From the NCBI GenBank assembly GCA_963514095.1, contig OY741272.1:25606639-25670638 (forward strand): a stretch of 64,000 bases of DNA, in the 5' to 3' direction. The position numbers and the translations under genes are program-made. This document shows positions 50,940 through 64,000 of the stretch, one piece after another. Origin of the DNA: Eutrigla gurnardus (lineage: Eukaryota > Chordata > Actinopteri > Perciformes > Triglidae). Positions within the stretch are counted from its first letter, which is position 1; each line of letters starts with the position of its first letter. The notes beneath the pieces were generated by a model. That model searched no databases. It was given only the letters and a program-made list of their open reading frames with translations, and was not told the DNA's origin.

Positions 50940-50977
<38 letters not shown>

Positions 50978-51250
50978 AAAAAGTAGTATTTCTCTCTCGG
51001 AAACGTTAAAGCGGCGTTGCAGAGCAAAAAAATGCAAAAGGATGGCAGGGAAAGTCTTGTAGAGGCATAAAAAGTGAGACTGCAGGGGCTCCGTAAGAGT
51101 AGTCCTGCCTCTCCTTGTTGAGAACTTTTTCCTCTCTCCCCACAGTGCGCCTCTACTTTCATCCGCCTGGCCAGATCAGGCGCATTTCAAGCCTGCCCTG
51201 CATGCGCCACTGACGCAACTCACTTCATTACCTCTGCATAGACCAGAAGC
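50921..51250 (-). promoter_or_regulatory. ccnd2: ccnd2 5' UTR and proximal promoter
   Basis: Upstream of the start codon the sense strand has a 32-nt T run (complement of 50944-50975), then moderately GC-rich sequence with TTTTTATGCC near 51065-51075 as the only TATA-like motif and an AP-1/CRE-like TGCGTCAG near 51210. The transcription start is not determinable by eye. Confidence 0.4.
50944..50975 (-). repeat. 32-nt homopolymer T run next to the ccnd2 start codon
   Basis: Unbroken A run on the plus strand, T (U in RNA) on the gene strand, ending 23 nt before the ATG. If transcribed, the 5' UTR carries a 32-nt poly(U). Confidence 0.9.
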
Positions 51251-52226
51251 AACATGCCGCACTCCAGCCCCCCCCCCCCCCTTCCACCCCCCTCCTTTCT
51301 TCAATCCTGGCATGCGCGACAACTTTCACCAAACTTGTGGCATTTGAACATTTATAAGGCGGACACGCTCCCGAAAGTGAATACAATATAGTGAAGTGTG
51401 CAGAATAAATGCATTATATAATAAAAAAACAGGACTTTAACCGGCTTTCAGTTTAAGTTTAAGGCTGAATTAAACATATATCTATATGTATATATCTATA
51501 ACATATCTATACATTCTAAGGGACATGTTCAACACGACTGATGGATGGCTGCGCTCAGATAAAACATGCTTTTCTGTGTTTTTGATGTATTTTTTTGTTC
51601 TGCTGCTTGATTGCCTTGAGACGATAATTAGAGCGGAAGGCACAAGTGACACTTAACATAATACAGGACTGAGTGTCTTTTCGGTGTTGTCTTATTATTA
51701 CGCACGTTTGCAGCATAAAAAAGCCTTCAGGACACTAACTTGAGGCGACTTGTTGAAGTGACCCCCCTTGTGAAGGTGTTTTGAATATGAGTTTAACTCA
51801 GAAGGAAGAAAAAGAAGCGACTGATTCCTGTTGCTTTATTCTTAACTCGTCAGGCAGCTTTTTTTTTTCAAACGCACTCAGTGAACCTCAGCAGCATGAC
51901 GCATGTAGATATGCTGTATGTATGTGGCCATAAACACTACATGTTAACTTACAGGGACACGTGCGCGCGCACGGACGGACGCGCGCACAGGACAGACCCA
52001 TCCTCCCACCCACACACACCCACACACGGTCTTACGAACTATTTAATTCATTGCAGCCACAAACTGCTTGTGGTTTATGAGATAGCTTTCTAGGAAATGT
52101 GAAGCAGCGTTGAATGTTTTTTTTTTTTTGCACAATCTTCTGTCAAAGATAACACAAAGATGAGAGTCATTGACTTTGCACAACTCAAATATTATCAACA
52201 AACTTATCAAAATTCCTGCTATGAAT

Positions 52227-52228
<2 letters not shown>

Positions 52229-52314
<86 letters not shown>
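52229..52314. repeat. Compound (AT)n(AG)n microsatellite
   Basis: About 25 AT units run directly into about 18 AG units. Confidence 0.95.
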
Positions 52315-52318
<4 letters not shown>

Positions 52319-52754
52319 CTGTGGTATAATTTATATGGAAAACAAGCAGGTGGACACGAAGCTAAGTCATTGAGTAGATAATTAAAAAAAAAAGACTGCC
52401 AAATGATTTAGCCTCACATACAGTCACAAAGGGAATCTGCATGGGTAAATATGTTAATCCCCGCGCTATTCTCAGTCAACTTCAAAGAGCGAGCCGTGAA
52501 TGAAGCGAGACTTCAGACTTGCATCAGGGCAGGACTGGGGACCGCAAGTCCTCAGCGCTTTGGAGCTGTTAATTTCCACCCGAAGCCTGTTGGCTATATG
52601 GCAGTGCTTGTGAGAAAAGTAGGGGAAATGTCTCTTTAAAGTTTTTTTTTTTTCCAGTCTAAGTTGTTTCCTCCTCCCTGTGTCTATTTGCATAGCCAAT
52701 AGTTCCTCAGCGCTCGACCGAGGCTGTGCGATTGTTACTGGGCAGACTTCTTCT

Positions 52755-52859
<105 letters not shown>

Positions 52860-53796
52860 CCCCTCCCTCCCCCCTCTGCTGTGGTCATCTATCAGTCTGC
52901 TGCTTTAACGCGCAACAGAGCGTCACGTGAGTGGAATCATGGTTTGGAGTTGAATGAAATCCCATTATATGATATTCATAATATAAGTCTCATATACGCA
53001 GTCTCATGTCCTCCTCCAGTGCATCCTGGGTAGTTTGGTGACTTGGTAAAAAGTCAAAGGTGTCTTCAAACACAAACACTCCCAATTCAAAAATTAAATT
53101 ATGTTTAGTATGAAAAGAAAAATCGAAATTTCTTCATTCTGAATGGGAAAAAAAAATCATTATTAAAGTTTAACGTGCAACACCTGTCTGATGAGAATAC
53201 ACTTTTTTTTTCTTAATTTGGAATGAATGCAGACTAAGTTGGTGTGCCATTTCTGATTAAAACGACTCGTTGAGAGTTTTGAAAGAAAGCCAAACCAAAT
53301 GAAATGTGTCGGGACGGGGTGCTGCGGTGGAGAGGCAGGTGATCCAAAACCAGCATCAACTGCTCCAGCTCACCAGGACGCGCAATTACGCATCCCAGAT
53401 CCACCGTCTGGTGCCAGTAATGGTCTCTTTTACTCCGTTACAAGCAGTCATTTAAAGTCATTTTTTAAAATATATAAAATACTTAAAGATATGCTGCAGT
53501 TCGATGATTCAACATCACAACCAACAGCATGTCCTGCAAAAACGTCCACAACAGTATAATCATGCTTCCTTTAAAGTTTAAAAATATGGCTCGAGTTTAA
53601 TTTAATTATTAAATTCATAGTTTATTGGGGTTTTTTTCACCAAGTAAAAATATTCAATCAAGAACCTTTTCTTAACTAATATTAAAAGAGGTTAATTCTG
53701 TTGTCAAACAACTTGCGAAGACATTAACACACTTGTCAAGTTTTTATTTTATTTTATTTATTTTCTGCAGTTGCTGCAGCGGAACAGTGACGCCAG

Positions 53797-53798
<2 letters not shown>

Positions 53799-53889
<91 letters not shown>
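53799..53889. repeat. (GA)n microsatellite, about 45 units
   Basis: Perfect GA tract 0.94 kb beyond the CT tract. The two are inverted relative to each other and could pair. Confidence 0.95.
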
Positions 53890-53890
<1 letters not shown>

Positions 53891-55817
53891 ACAAGCAGCA
53901 GCGCATTTTGTCCCCGGAAGCGTTCAATTACCATACCAGAATAAACTCGCAACTCAGCCCATACGTTAGACACGTCACCACGTCATGACGGTAGACTTGG
54001 TAGTGTATATACCGGGAAGGGAGCAGTCAATACAAAATAAATAAATAAAAATAAAAAAACTGAAAAGTTTGGTGACATTTCTGCGCTGCACACTGGAAGA
54101 AATATCCGTCGGCTCAAATGATTTCATGCACTTTCGAGTTTTGAAATGTTTCTTTTCTTTAATAAAAGCTTGATAAATAATCAGAGAAGGGGGGACTAAA
54201 GCCCACTTCTCAATTTGGTGCTATTTCCTGGAAACTAGTGGAGAAATCTCTCTTTCGTGCTCGGTTTTAGTGACAAATGAATCCAGAAAATCTCCGAAAT
54301 TATTATTATTATGCATTTAAAACCAAGCGCAGTTATTAACCCGCTCCCTGTGGGGTTTGATCAACATGTAAAAGTCACTGTTTGCAGTGAGGATCGACCA
54401 GTAACTCATCCTCATCGCACCTTTTCACAGTTTGAAATCCCCGTTAGTGACCAGAGGCAGGCAGGGAGCACCCCGGGGTGCCTGCCGATCATAAACGTGC
54501 CTCTCTGGCTGTTTGTTTTTTATTTTACCGACATTTAAAACGTGACGCTGAGAAAAATGTCCCACGTGAGAGAAGAGAAGTGTCAGAGGGGAATTTGACA
54601 GAAACAGATGTGAAGCCAAGCCAAACAGAGGGGGGCATTCATTTGACATTATTCATAATGAAAACAACAAGGCAAAAATAGAGCATTTAATGTTATATAT
54701 TTACACACACTATTGGTTAAAATCTGCATATTAAAATAACAATCATCTCATAGGGAAGTTTCTCAGGTTTTCATGTCCATCAACCTAAAAGTGAAACTAA
54801 AATGACTACAAAGATTATTATTCTTTAAACAAAGCTTTTCCAAAGTAAACTGGTTTAAATAGATAAGATCTCAGGTATGTGAAGAGAAAATACCACAAAC
54901 ACCATCTACAAACAGCACACCTGCATCAGCAGGTCAGTAACCGTCAGGGAGGAAATACAACTCTTCATGGAATTAAATAAAATAAAAAAGATTAACATCG
55001 TGTTATTAGAATATAACACAATCTAACTAATCAATATGTTTCGTTGAAGAATTCAAAGAAACAGAAATGTGACATAAAGCTGATGTAACAAAGAAACTTT
55101 GGTGGATTTATGTGAAATTCCACTTCAGTTTTAATTCTATATTAATTATTTATATATCTGTGTTCAAACTGTTTTATATATATTATCCTCATTTTTGTCA
55201 CAATACATGTAAAGGATAATTGCTGGATGATTTTTGATAAAGGTATTAACACTCAAACTATAATAGATTATTGTTGAACGGTCGCAGAACTGACTTTTTT
55301 TACTGAAATTAATTCAGAGATTTAATTATTTGTGCAAAAAGAAAATGAATAAAATGAAACAATTTGTGCTTAGAATATAAAGGTGCTCATTTCTTAATTT
55401 CCTGGACAACAAACATGCTTTATTTCAGTTTTATTTAGATTCTATGAACATATAACATGTATTAGTATTGAAGTAAAAGGAGATCCACAGGGATTGATGT
55501 TTACGAAGGTGGAAAAAAACGAATTTAATTGTTGGAATTTTTTTACTTCATTAAAGTGTGTCTATGTGTGAACATAGAAGCGCTCACGCTGTGACTAAAT
55601 GCGGCAGTTTAACAAGAAAACAATTAAGAAATCAAGCAGCAGGTGACACGACGAAGCCTCACAGAAACATCCAGCTGCTTCCTCTCTCCTCCTCCTTCAG
55701 GTAACATTTTTTTGGGGGATTCATCTGCCAACTGAACATCTCAGGTCTCTTCCCGCCAACTCATATAGGAGCATGGAGACGTCCAACAACAGCAACACGC
55801 TCCGACGCTCTCCGAAG

Positions 55818-55862
55818 CAGCTTCACAACAAGCAGCTTCACAACAAGCAGCTTCACAACAAG
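55818..55862. repeat. 15-bp tandem repeat, three copies
   Basis: CAGCTTCACAACAAG repeated three times without change. It sits inside short open frames in both directions that have no other support. Confidence 0.9.
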
Positions 55863-58800
55863 CGCCGTGTAAAAGAAAATCGTTCTCAGATGCTCTTCTT
55901 AAACCGATCTGGAGGACAACTGTGGCCGCCGCCGAACCACAAAGTCGTTGATGTGACACATAGAAGTTGTTTTTTTCGTGCCCACGTTTCAATTTTTCTG
56001 TGCTTGAGTAACTGCAGATGTGTGTGTCAAACAACAATACAGAGAAAACTCACTCATCCACGATTTAAAAATAAAACACCAGACGGAATGCAAAACTGGA
56101 AAAACAACAACGAACTTCTCTCCAACCGAACAAACATGTTGGTAAAATTGTAGAAGCGTTTGGCTCGCGCTGTGTTCAAATGCTTCATTGCATTCAGCTG
56201 CATCTCACTGATCCATGAAAAACAAAGCGTTTGAGTCGCAAAACACAAAACCGGTAAGTGTTGCGCTTTTCCCTCACATTTGAAATGACTCCAAACTGTG
56301 ATCAGAATCTAAATATATCATTCATCTAAAGTTATACAAAGAAACAAGAAGACCTCAAGACGAGGCACCAATAAAATCGATTAAAAGTGTGTCATCATAC
56401 GGGACGGGACCAATTCTGTTTGTCCCAAATAAACAGATGGAAAAGTTATGGATTTTCATCAGATTTCTAAACATTTGAGACATGTATCTGCCCAGCAACC
56501 AGCTGATGTGATAAATGGTGCTTTCTCCAACATGACAGAATCTTTAATATTGACCTCCTGCACTGTTGGGGGGTCTGCTTCTCTATGATGTGAGTGTTTG
56601 CAGCTGACATCTCCACTAACCACCTGTGGGATTTCTCTGATTCCCCCTTCATGACTGATGTTACAACAATGCAGCTTTGGCACCGAGCGCCCGCCCTTGC
56701 AGACTTCCCTTCAAGACTCCTTCAGAAAATTCTTTATGCAAACATGTCCTCCCGAATTCTTTGAGTCATGCCCTTATCTCATTAACTTGAAAAGAAACAA
56801 GTGGGAGCAAAAAACAAAAAAAAAAAAAAAAAAGAAGAGAAACCCCATAAAGAGCAAAATCTTAATTGTTGACATCTTTGGGACAAGATGTTGACTGCGT
56901 GATGCAGAGATGAAAGCCCGAACGTTAAAAACCAGACATGGAAGTCAGGTAAGATACCTTTCAGCGCCTCTGGTCCAAACGCATTAATGGAGCTGAGAGC
57001 ATTAAATCGAGAGAAGACCACTAATTCCTTGCATATGCTTTGATCGATGCCACTGCGGTTCTGCATGGCGGCGTCACATTTGTGTGACAGGAAACTCATC
57101 CTTAAAGATCCGAGATAGAAAAGGTTGTGCCACGGGACGATAAAGTAATTAGTAAGAAATGAAGTGGACGATATACTTTACCCCAAAAAAACCAGAGGAA
57201 TCTGTTTTCTCATGCTTTTTATGCTTGTATCAGAAATGCACACCTTTGGGATGATGTCAGGTGATTCTGTTTTCTTGGATCGACTAATAAAAAAAAGGTA
57301 TAGAGTGCGTGTTGTGGAACAATAAGGTCTGGTAGCTCTGGCCAGACCTTCAGTTAACACGAGAAACAAACCGTCTGGTATTCATTTACCTTTCTTCTAC
57401 CCCTCCACCCCATTCCTTCATCCCTGCCTTCTTCCCTCCCTGCATCCATCCCTCCCTCCCTCCCCTCTTTTCACATGCTTGACCCTGGTCTTTTGAACTC
57501 CACCAACAACCTTTCATTTCATGCGGTCATCAAATCTGGGGGCCAAATGAGCCAGATAGAGAGGTAGGGTTTGGAGCACCGGCTGCTAAATAATGTCAAT
57601 ATTTCCTTGCCCTAACAGAGGGATAAACTGCTTTCTCACACTTTTTTTTCTCTCCCCCTCATAACAGCAACAGTGAAGGCTGCCTCGCGATCCACACGGA
57701 GCGGTGCAGAGTGGCTCAGCTGCTGCCGCTGTCTCTTCCCCTCCAGCTCCTCCAGGATTTTCCCATGTTCATATCACTAGCCCTTGACTTTGTCACTCAT
57801 GCAACAGCTGCTTGCTGATACCACACCACAGTTCCAGCCTATTACTCTCCCTTCTTTCACTACGCACACCAACAACAAAGGCATTGTTAAGCCAGCGGAG
57901 TCCTTGGTTGCAGAATGCAAGGACTTCTAGGGGAGAAGTTGTGTACGTCAAGACAATAACTACATTTTTGCACAAAAAAAAAAAAAAGCTATCCAAGTTT
58001 GTTTGAAAATTGTGTCTCTTTGTGCTTTGGGAGGATCAACATCCCGAGGACTTCCACCTGGAATCACAACAAGCTCAGACTAAAACACACTGAACTTGAG
58101 GTCAAAGAGATCTCACGGCGAGGCTTATCAAAAAAACAAAACTTTGGCATTTAAATAATGGCACCAATCAGTCAATCAATTAATCTCATCATTCATTAAC
58201 AAATGGAGAACATAGCTGCAGAGTGAACTGCAGCTGCAGAAAAACCAGACAAAGTCAAGCCTTTCAGAATCATGTTTAATCTATGATTCACATACCGCTC
58301 CCAATAACGAACAAAGGAGGAGCTGCCTATTTACACTGAGTCTGTCAAACACACGGAGAGGAAACGCAAACATTAAAGTTAACCATGTCGTCCCCAAAAA
58401 TAACCCAAAGTCCCTAAAAATAAACACCAAAAAACACCAAATATTGCGAACACCTGAGCAGCCCTCACATGCCACGGTTGCCCTTGTTTCCTTATCGCTC
58501 CTGGCAACAGGTGGTACATCGGATGTAAGAGCATTCAGAGGAGACGACTAGATTACTACGACAACGATCGAGGGTTTCCCTCCCGCTGCGTCTGCATCAG
58601 GTGCTCGCCGATCTGCTGTTACCAATAATAAAGTGTATGATATGTGTCACAGATGCAGAAACACCTGAGACATGCGGCGAAAGCAAGGAAAACACACCCA
58701 TGCACACGAACGCTGATCTCCTTTGTGATAAGTGATAGAGACAAATGAATGGGGGGGTTGGGGGTCGGGGGGACCACAGTGGCTTCCCTGGCAGCCGTGC

Positions 58801-61800
58801 AGCTTCATTACACCACCGCACATGAATGTGGACCATCCTCCCTCCCCACCACTCTGGATCAGCTCCGCAATAATCTGATCCTTTTGGGAAACTGAGGTGT
58901 TGGACTGTAATTTATAGGCCGTATCTTTCAAGTCAACCCCCCCACCCCCCCTGTCGGCTCCGCCGGTGGCGTCAGCCGCTGAGCCACTGTGTGTGTTTAA
59001 CGGCTACATGTGTCGCTCCCTATCTCGCTCTCTGAGTGGCACAAAGGTAAAAGGAAGCTTAACAGCCTGGGAAAAAGTTGAACAGTGTGAAATTACCTTG
59101 ATCCAAAGATTCCTGCCACATACCAGCCCAATGAACCCATAACAGAGCAGGCACTCAGACAGCTGAGACATTACAGAGGGGGGAGGGAGGAGTGGAGGAG
59201 GGGGGTATAGGGAGGTGAAAGAAAGAGAAAGAAAGAAAGAATGATAAATGGGAACAGGAAAGAGGCCCACCTCAAATCATCTCCAGTGTACAGTCAGTGG
59301 TCGGGGTCAGAGTATCTGTATCTATTGTACATTGTATGATAACGACGGACAACTGGTAGGTGGGGTACCGCCGGCCTGATTAAGTCCGATTTCACACTCG
59401 GAGGCCCTTTTTTGGGGGGGTTCTCGGAGGAGCAGCTGTAGGGCTGTATGACGCTGACAAAATATGAGATGACAATGCTTAGAATTGATTCTGGTATGTT
59501 GACAATGAATTCGCAGCAGGTCGTTTTCATTAAGCAAAATGTATGCAATTTCTCGGTCGGCCCGCAATGAAAGCGTGTCGAGGGAGATCAAATGGGAGCT
59601 GACATCCGTTCAGAATTCATGCAAATTACGATTTATTAAAAAAAAAAAAGCATAAAAAAAATTGTAACGCTAAAAAAATGCAAACAAACAAACCTCTGTG
59701 ATTTAAAATCAAATTAAAGCGAGTTTATTTTGATGGATTGAGATGTTTGTTGACCTACTTTCCTCGGCTTTGATGCCCTGCTGAAGGCATGCGATGGTCA
59801 ATCATCTACAGTAAATAGATGCTTTGCATACGTTTCACTTCACAAACCTGAGCCTTGTTGTGTGAGAATGACTCTTAGTTTCTACTTCACTCACTGCTTC
59901 TCCTAAATATCGGTCGTTTTAATCTCCTTCCCCAAAGAGCACATTTTTGATTCTATAAAAAGTTTAAACGCTGCAGCAGAATTTTAATTTCATCCTCAAC
60001 CATCCATGTGTCTTACATAAATCAAGAATATAATTCATGACTTGCTGCAACCTATTTGACGATAGAAGAAATAAATTAATACACAATCTTGTAACGGTCA
60101 AACAACTATCTCTTGATTTGATTTTGTTTATGCTTAGTTATGGGACAATTTAATAGTTCGGCATCTTCTGATATCAATAAATATGGATGAACTGAGAGAA
60201 GTTAATGGCTTAAATGACATCAGGACTCTCAGTGTCCGAAATGATCAGAGATTTAAATGCAATGGGATCAATACAGACAAATAAACAATGTAATTAAATA
60301 CACAAAAAAGACAAGGTATTCAAAACAAATTTTTGCTGAAAAATGTCTATATAATACGGTAATATGGCTGTTATATGTGGCTTGCTTTCTATTCCTTTTT
60401 TATTCAAATATGTTGACTTCTCAGTTCCTTTATTCATGGCAAAATCTACAAATATTATTAAATATTTAAAGTTACTATGAGGAACCTTTAACAGTCTCTA
60501 TGTAATACTGAAATTGAGGGTTGATTATTTCTAGATTTAATCATTTATTTGAAATTGTGACAGATTGTTATCCTCCTCCACACAGAACCAGGATCCAGCG
60601 GTTGGACACACCCACCAACCAATTAGTCAAATAAAAAACAAACAAACAATAAAATCAACTGTATGCAAACAATTCCTGCCCTGTGATCCTGTTTGGGTTC
60701 ATTTGGGAAACAAAAGGTCATCGCTGGTCTGAATACATCCATGTGAATGTCGGTGGAGGGAGGCTGGTGAGATTGTTGCCTTGATCTCAGACACAACAAT
60801 GGATGGACACATTTTGTGTTGCCAAAGGACCCAAACAGCAACGCGGAGAAAGCTAATCACGTGTATTCTGACATGGCAAGTGCCAGAATTACTTCTTGGC
60901 AAATAGAAATAATAATAATAATAATAATAATCCATGTCTTCTAAAATGGCAAAGAATGTATGTGAACTGTGAGTCAAATTCAGTGTGAATATTTAAGGTA
61001 GTTTGGAGTCTTTTGGTTGAAAGACTGATAAATAATTATTAGTCAACCATAACATTGTCATATTGGTCACTGTTTTCTACAACTACTAAACAGTCATTTT
61101 AATATTTGTCATAACCACAACTTCAACACTGACACTGCGGCACTGACTAATCAAAAGAGCGATTACAGCTGGAGGAGGTGGTTCAGTATTGAAGAGTTCC
61201 TGTGTTGCTGGTTGCACCTGTTTGTTGTGTGCGATGAGTTTATCAGAATATCTGCAGCTCCTCTGCAGACGTGCTGGGTTTTTAAAAGTGTGACAATTGT
61301 TTCGTGCCCAATTAGAGAAACCTACTACCGGTGTGTCTGCCGGAGCTGCCGATTCTGACAGCGGATATGAGCAACAGTGCACTTTGCGCCACATGTAGGG
61401 CAATGTAACCTGAGCGTCGATGGGGAGCGTGGCATCGGGTTTAATCAGGTGCAAAACGCTTATGCTGCAGAACTGTAAGGCATTGACAAATTACTTTTGC
61501 AAACACACAACCATGTCTATGTGCACAAAGGTTAAAATCCTCTTTGGCCTCAGACAACCCTTCGTCAATGAGGTGAAGCCTCTCTTCCTCTTCATGTGGG
61601 GATCTGCAGGACATCTCCAAAGCCTGCTCTCCTCCCTTCCACTGTGAGGAACACAGATGTGCTTTCACCAGTAATTACACTGTATTGATTTGATAGACCC
61701 ACTGACTACTTTCATGTTTAATGTGTTTTTTTCCTTTTCCCCAGCGCTCTGTGACTGAAGTTAAAGGTATGCTGCTGATTTTTTTATTGTAAACAAAGAC

Positions 61801-64000
61801 GGCTCTGTTTACATACCCAACCGAAATGCACCATGTGCATCCACAAAGACTAACAAACATGTTGAACGCATTTCCTACCTCATAAGCTTTTTTTGTGTGT
61901 GTTTTGGAAGCTGCACCGTTCCAATCGCATGCAGAGTTGTTTGATACATTACTGCCACTGACATTTAGTACACCTCCTGCAGTCGAGGCATTTGCATCGT
62001 GCGTTCAGTTGAATATTTCAAGTGGTTTGCATTATTATTGGAGGGCATTAATCACAAACAACATATTTGATTGATTAATGTGGATTAATTGTAGGATCAA
62101 AGAAGTGAACCCAAACAGACAGCTTCACTCTCCTAACCCTAACCTCCATACTGTTTGTTACACAGAATCATCTGAGAAGCCGTCATTGGAAACTGTTTGA
62201 AAAAAGGGCAGGTAATACTTGGCCGGTGATTGGATGACCCACCTGTCAATAAAACGCTTTTCAAAGCCAGTCGTGAAAATATCTTTTCCATGAAGAAAAG
62301 CCTTCAGTGCTGTTCTTTGCTTTGCAATCAATACTCTCCAGTTGTAATAAAACTGATGCTATTGCAGCAGCTAACAACACCTTAACCACACCAGTAGCTA
62401 GTGCAAGGTAACCACACTTCCCCCCTCCCTACAATGATTATGAGGTGTGAGCAGAGCTTAGATCCAGTCCATCCAGGTATTGGACAGATGACACTCAAAA
62501 GCACCTTTAGAACCGAGACCGAATGATCGGGAAACTGAGGTTCAAGCTATTGTCGGTGTCGCTGGGATTATTTCTAGGGTCCGAGCTCAGTAATGCAATC
62601 CCTCAGTGTTTGATTGCTACCATTGGAACTGGGAAGAACTGTGGAATACATATAATAAGTATAATACGTTTTGGTGATTCCCCATTGGCATGAAAGAGCC
62701 AGACTCATTCATGTTCCATTACCTCAGGAATGTCTACTGTGGAACAAGTGAGCAGCCGCACATCACAGGCTGGTATTCACCTTTCAATCACCCCCCTCCA
62801 CCCCTGTAATCATGTTAGCTCATACATAATCACATTTCAATTACTGACAGGAGTGTGACCCTTGCCTCCCAACATGCCTAATCTAATACATGTGTTTCCG
62901 AAAAGACAGAGGGATGCCTTGTTTCGGTGGAAGGCTGGAGAGAAAAAAGAAAAGAAAAGCATGCTTCAGCATGCTGTGTCATGCCGAAGCTATAAAAAGA
63001 GACGCTGCCGTTTTCTTCTGATTCCGACTGGGAAGTCAGCGGCTATTTTTAGCGGGATGCATGTGGCGCTTCGGATTGTGATGTAAACACTTCGGATTTG
63101 GATCAACGAGGATGGGGAGACGAATTAGGGAGAGAAAGAAAGGATGCAACGCAATCTGAGCTAACAACCCCATGGGCCGAGTGTCTGTGTGTGTGTGTCA
63201 GGGGCCCTCTGAACTCCAGGTCTTTCTGCAATCCTATCATTCAGGAGAGTCGAGAGAAAACACCAAAGATACCATAAATCTAGCTCTCCTCCCCTCTCTG
63301 TCAGTCCCACTGGGTAAGGTAAGTCTTTCCTTTTTCATCTCCTCTCTCTCTCTTTTTCACCCTCTCACTCCTTCTCTTTCTGTCTGCCTTCTCGTTCACT
63401 CTGTAATTCCCACTCCGTCACTCCGTGTCTGTGTGCTTAGTGGCCTTGTGTCATTATTATGGGCCAATTTGTGTCAATGCTAACATCCCATTCATCATGG
63501 GGGGAATGGTTTCCGCCAGGGCTCGGGGGAGGGAGGGGAGGGTTGTTCACATACCTCACCTCTCACATTTTCACCATGGTGGCATCCGCTCCGCTATGGG
63601 GTCGGAGGTCAGAGTTCCAGACCTCCTGAGTGATCACTGACTTCTCTGCTAACCCCCATTCCTGCTCCCCGCCAGCTTTCCTACATTTCCAGGTCTTCCC
63701 CCTCCTTCACTCCATTCCTCTTGGGGTTTCTCTCGCCCCTCAGTCAGTGCTACTCCCTAATCACCGCTTCTTCCTCCATCTTAAATCTCTTTACATTTCC
63801 AATTCTGGCATTCCCACATGTCTTCTTTCTTTTTTTTCTCTTTCCCTCAGGCCTCATTTCATTTTACCTATGAGAAGACAAACCCAACTTTTGGCCACTA
63901 AATTGCGTTTCATCTTCGTTCTGACTTTTTCTCATGAGACTGGTGTTTCTGCAGAGAGGTCTGCACCACCCTCCATACATTATGTTCTTTCCCCCAAGCC

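Noticed and set aside
55741..56153. Overlapping 98- and 126-codon frames upstream of ccnd2
   Set aside because: Support comes only from a three-copy 15-bp repeat; there are no motifs or splice signals.

Overview
This is a vertebrate, almost certainly teleost (percomorph-like) nuclear segment. It holds multi-exon genes with GT-AG introns of fish size, long CA/GT/GA microsatellites, and fish-type hAT, Tc1-like and L2-like repeats. Three conserved protein genes lie on the minus strand: a GALNT8-type polypeptide N-acetylgalactosaminyltransferase (319-6264, 11 exons, 602 aa), the complex I subunit NDUFA9 (7246-11923, 11 exons, 381 aa) and cyclin D2 (33571-50920, 5 exons, 296 aa). I placed the exon borders by hand. 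In all three genes every junction keeps reading-frame phase and the exon lengths sum to a whole open frame, so the models are internally consistent. CCND2, NDUFA9 and GALNT8 also share one region of human chromosome 12p13, so this is ancient synteny.

Between ndufa9 and ccnd2 (about 12-29 kb) lies a repeat-rich accessory island whose core is a large imperfect palindrome. The arms (16757-19978 and 22720-26416) each carry one intact single-exon gene of 658 or 665 codons that I do not recognise. The two genes are head to head and transcribed outward. Each has the same compact upstream region: an RFX-type X-box, two perfect CREs (TGACGTCA) and a TATA box. Each is followed by a 111-bp tandem array. 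A BED-finger, hAT-like element with a 6-bp target duplication sits in the loop. Outer homologies extend the inverted structure to about 14.2-28.2 kb, broken by later insertions, and an interstitial telomere-like tract and a (TA)n tract lie just outside. The paired gene family and its promoter are the most novel content of the window; germline or testis expression is an inference from the promoter motifs only.

From 29 to 51 kb is the ccnd2 locus: a long 3' UTR candidate with miR-15/16-type and miR-26-type sites, introns rich in long microsatellites, one Tc1-like MITE, and non-repetitive stretches that may be enhancers. From 51 to 64 kb I see no gene: it is repeat-poor 5' flank of ccnd2 with several long CT/GA tracts. 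No rRNA, canonical tRNA, CRISPR or viral genes were found.
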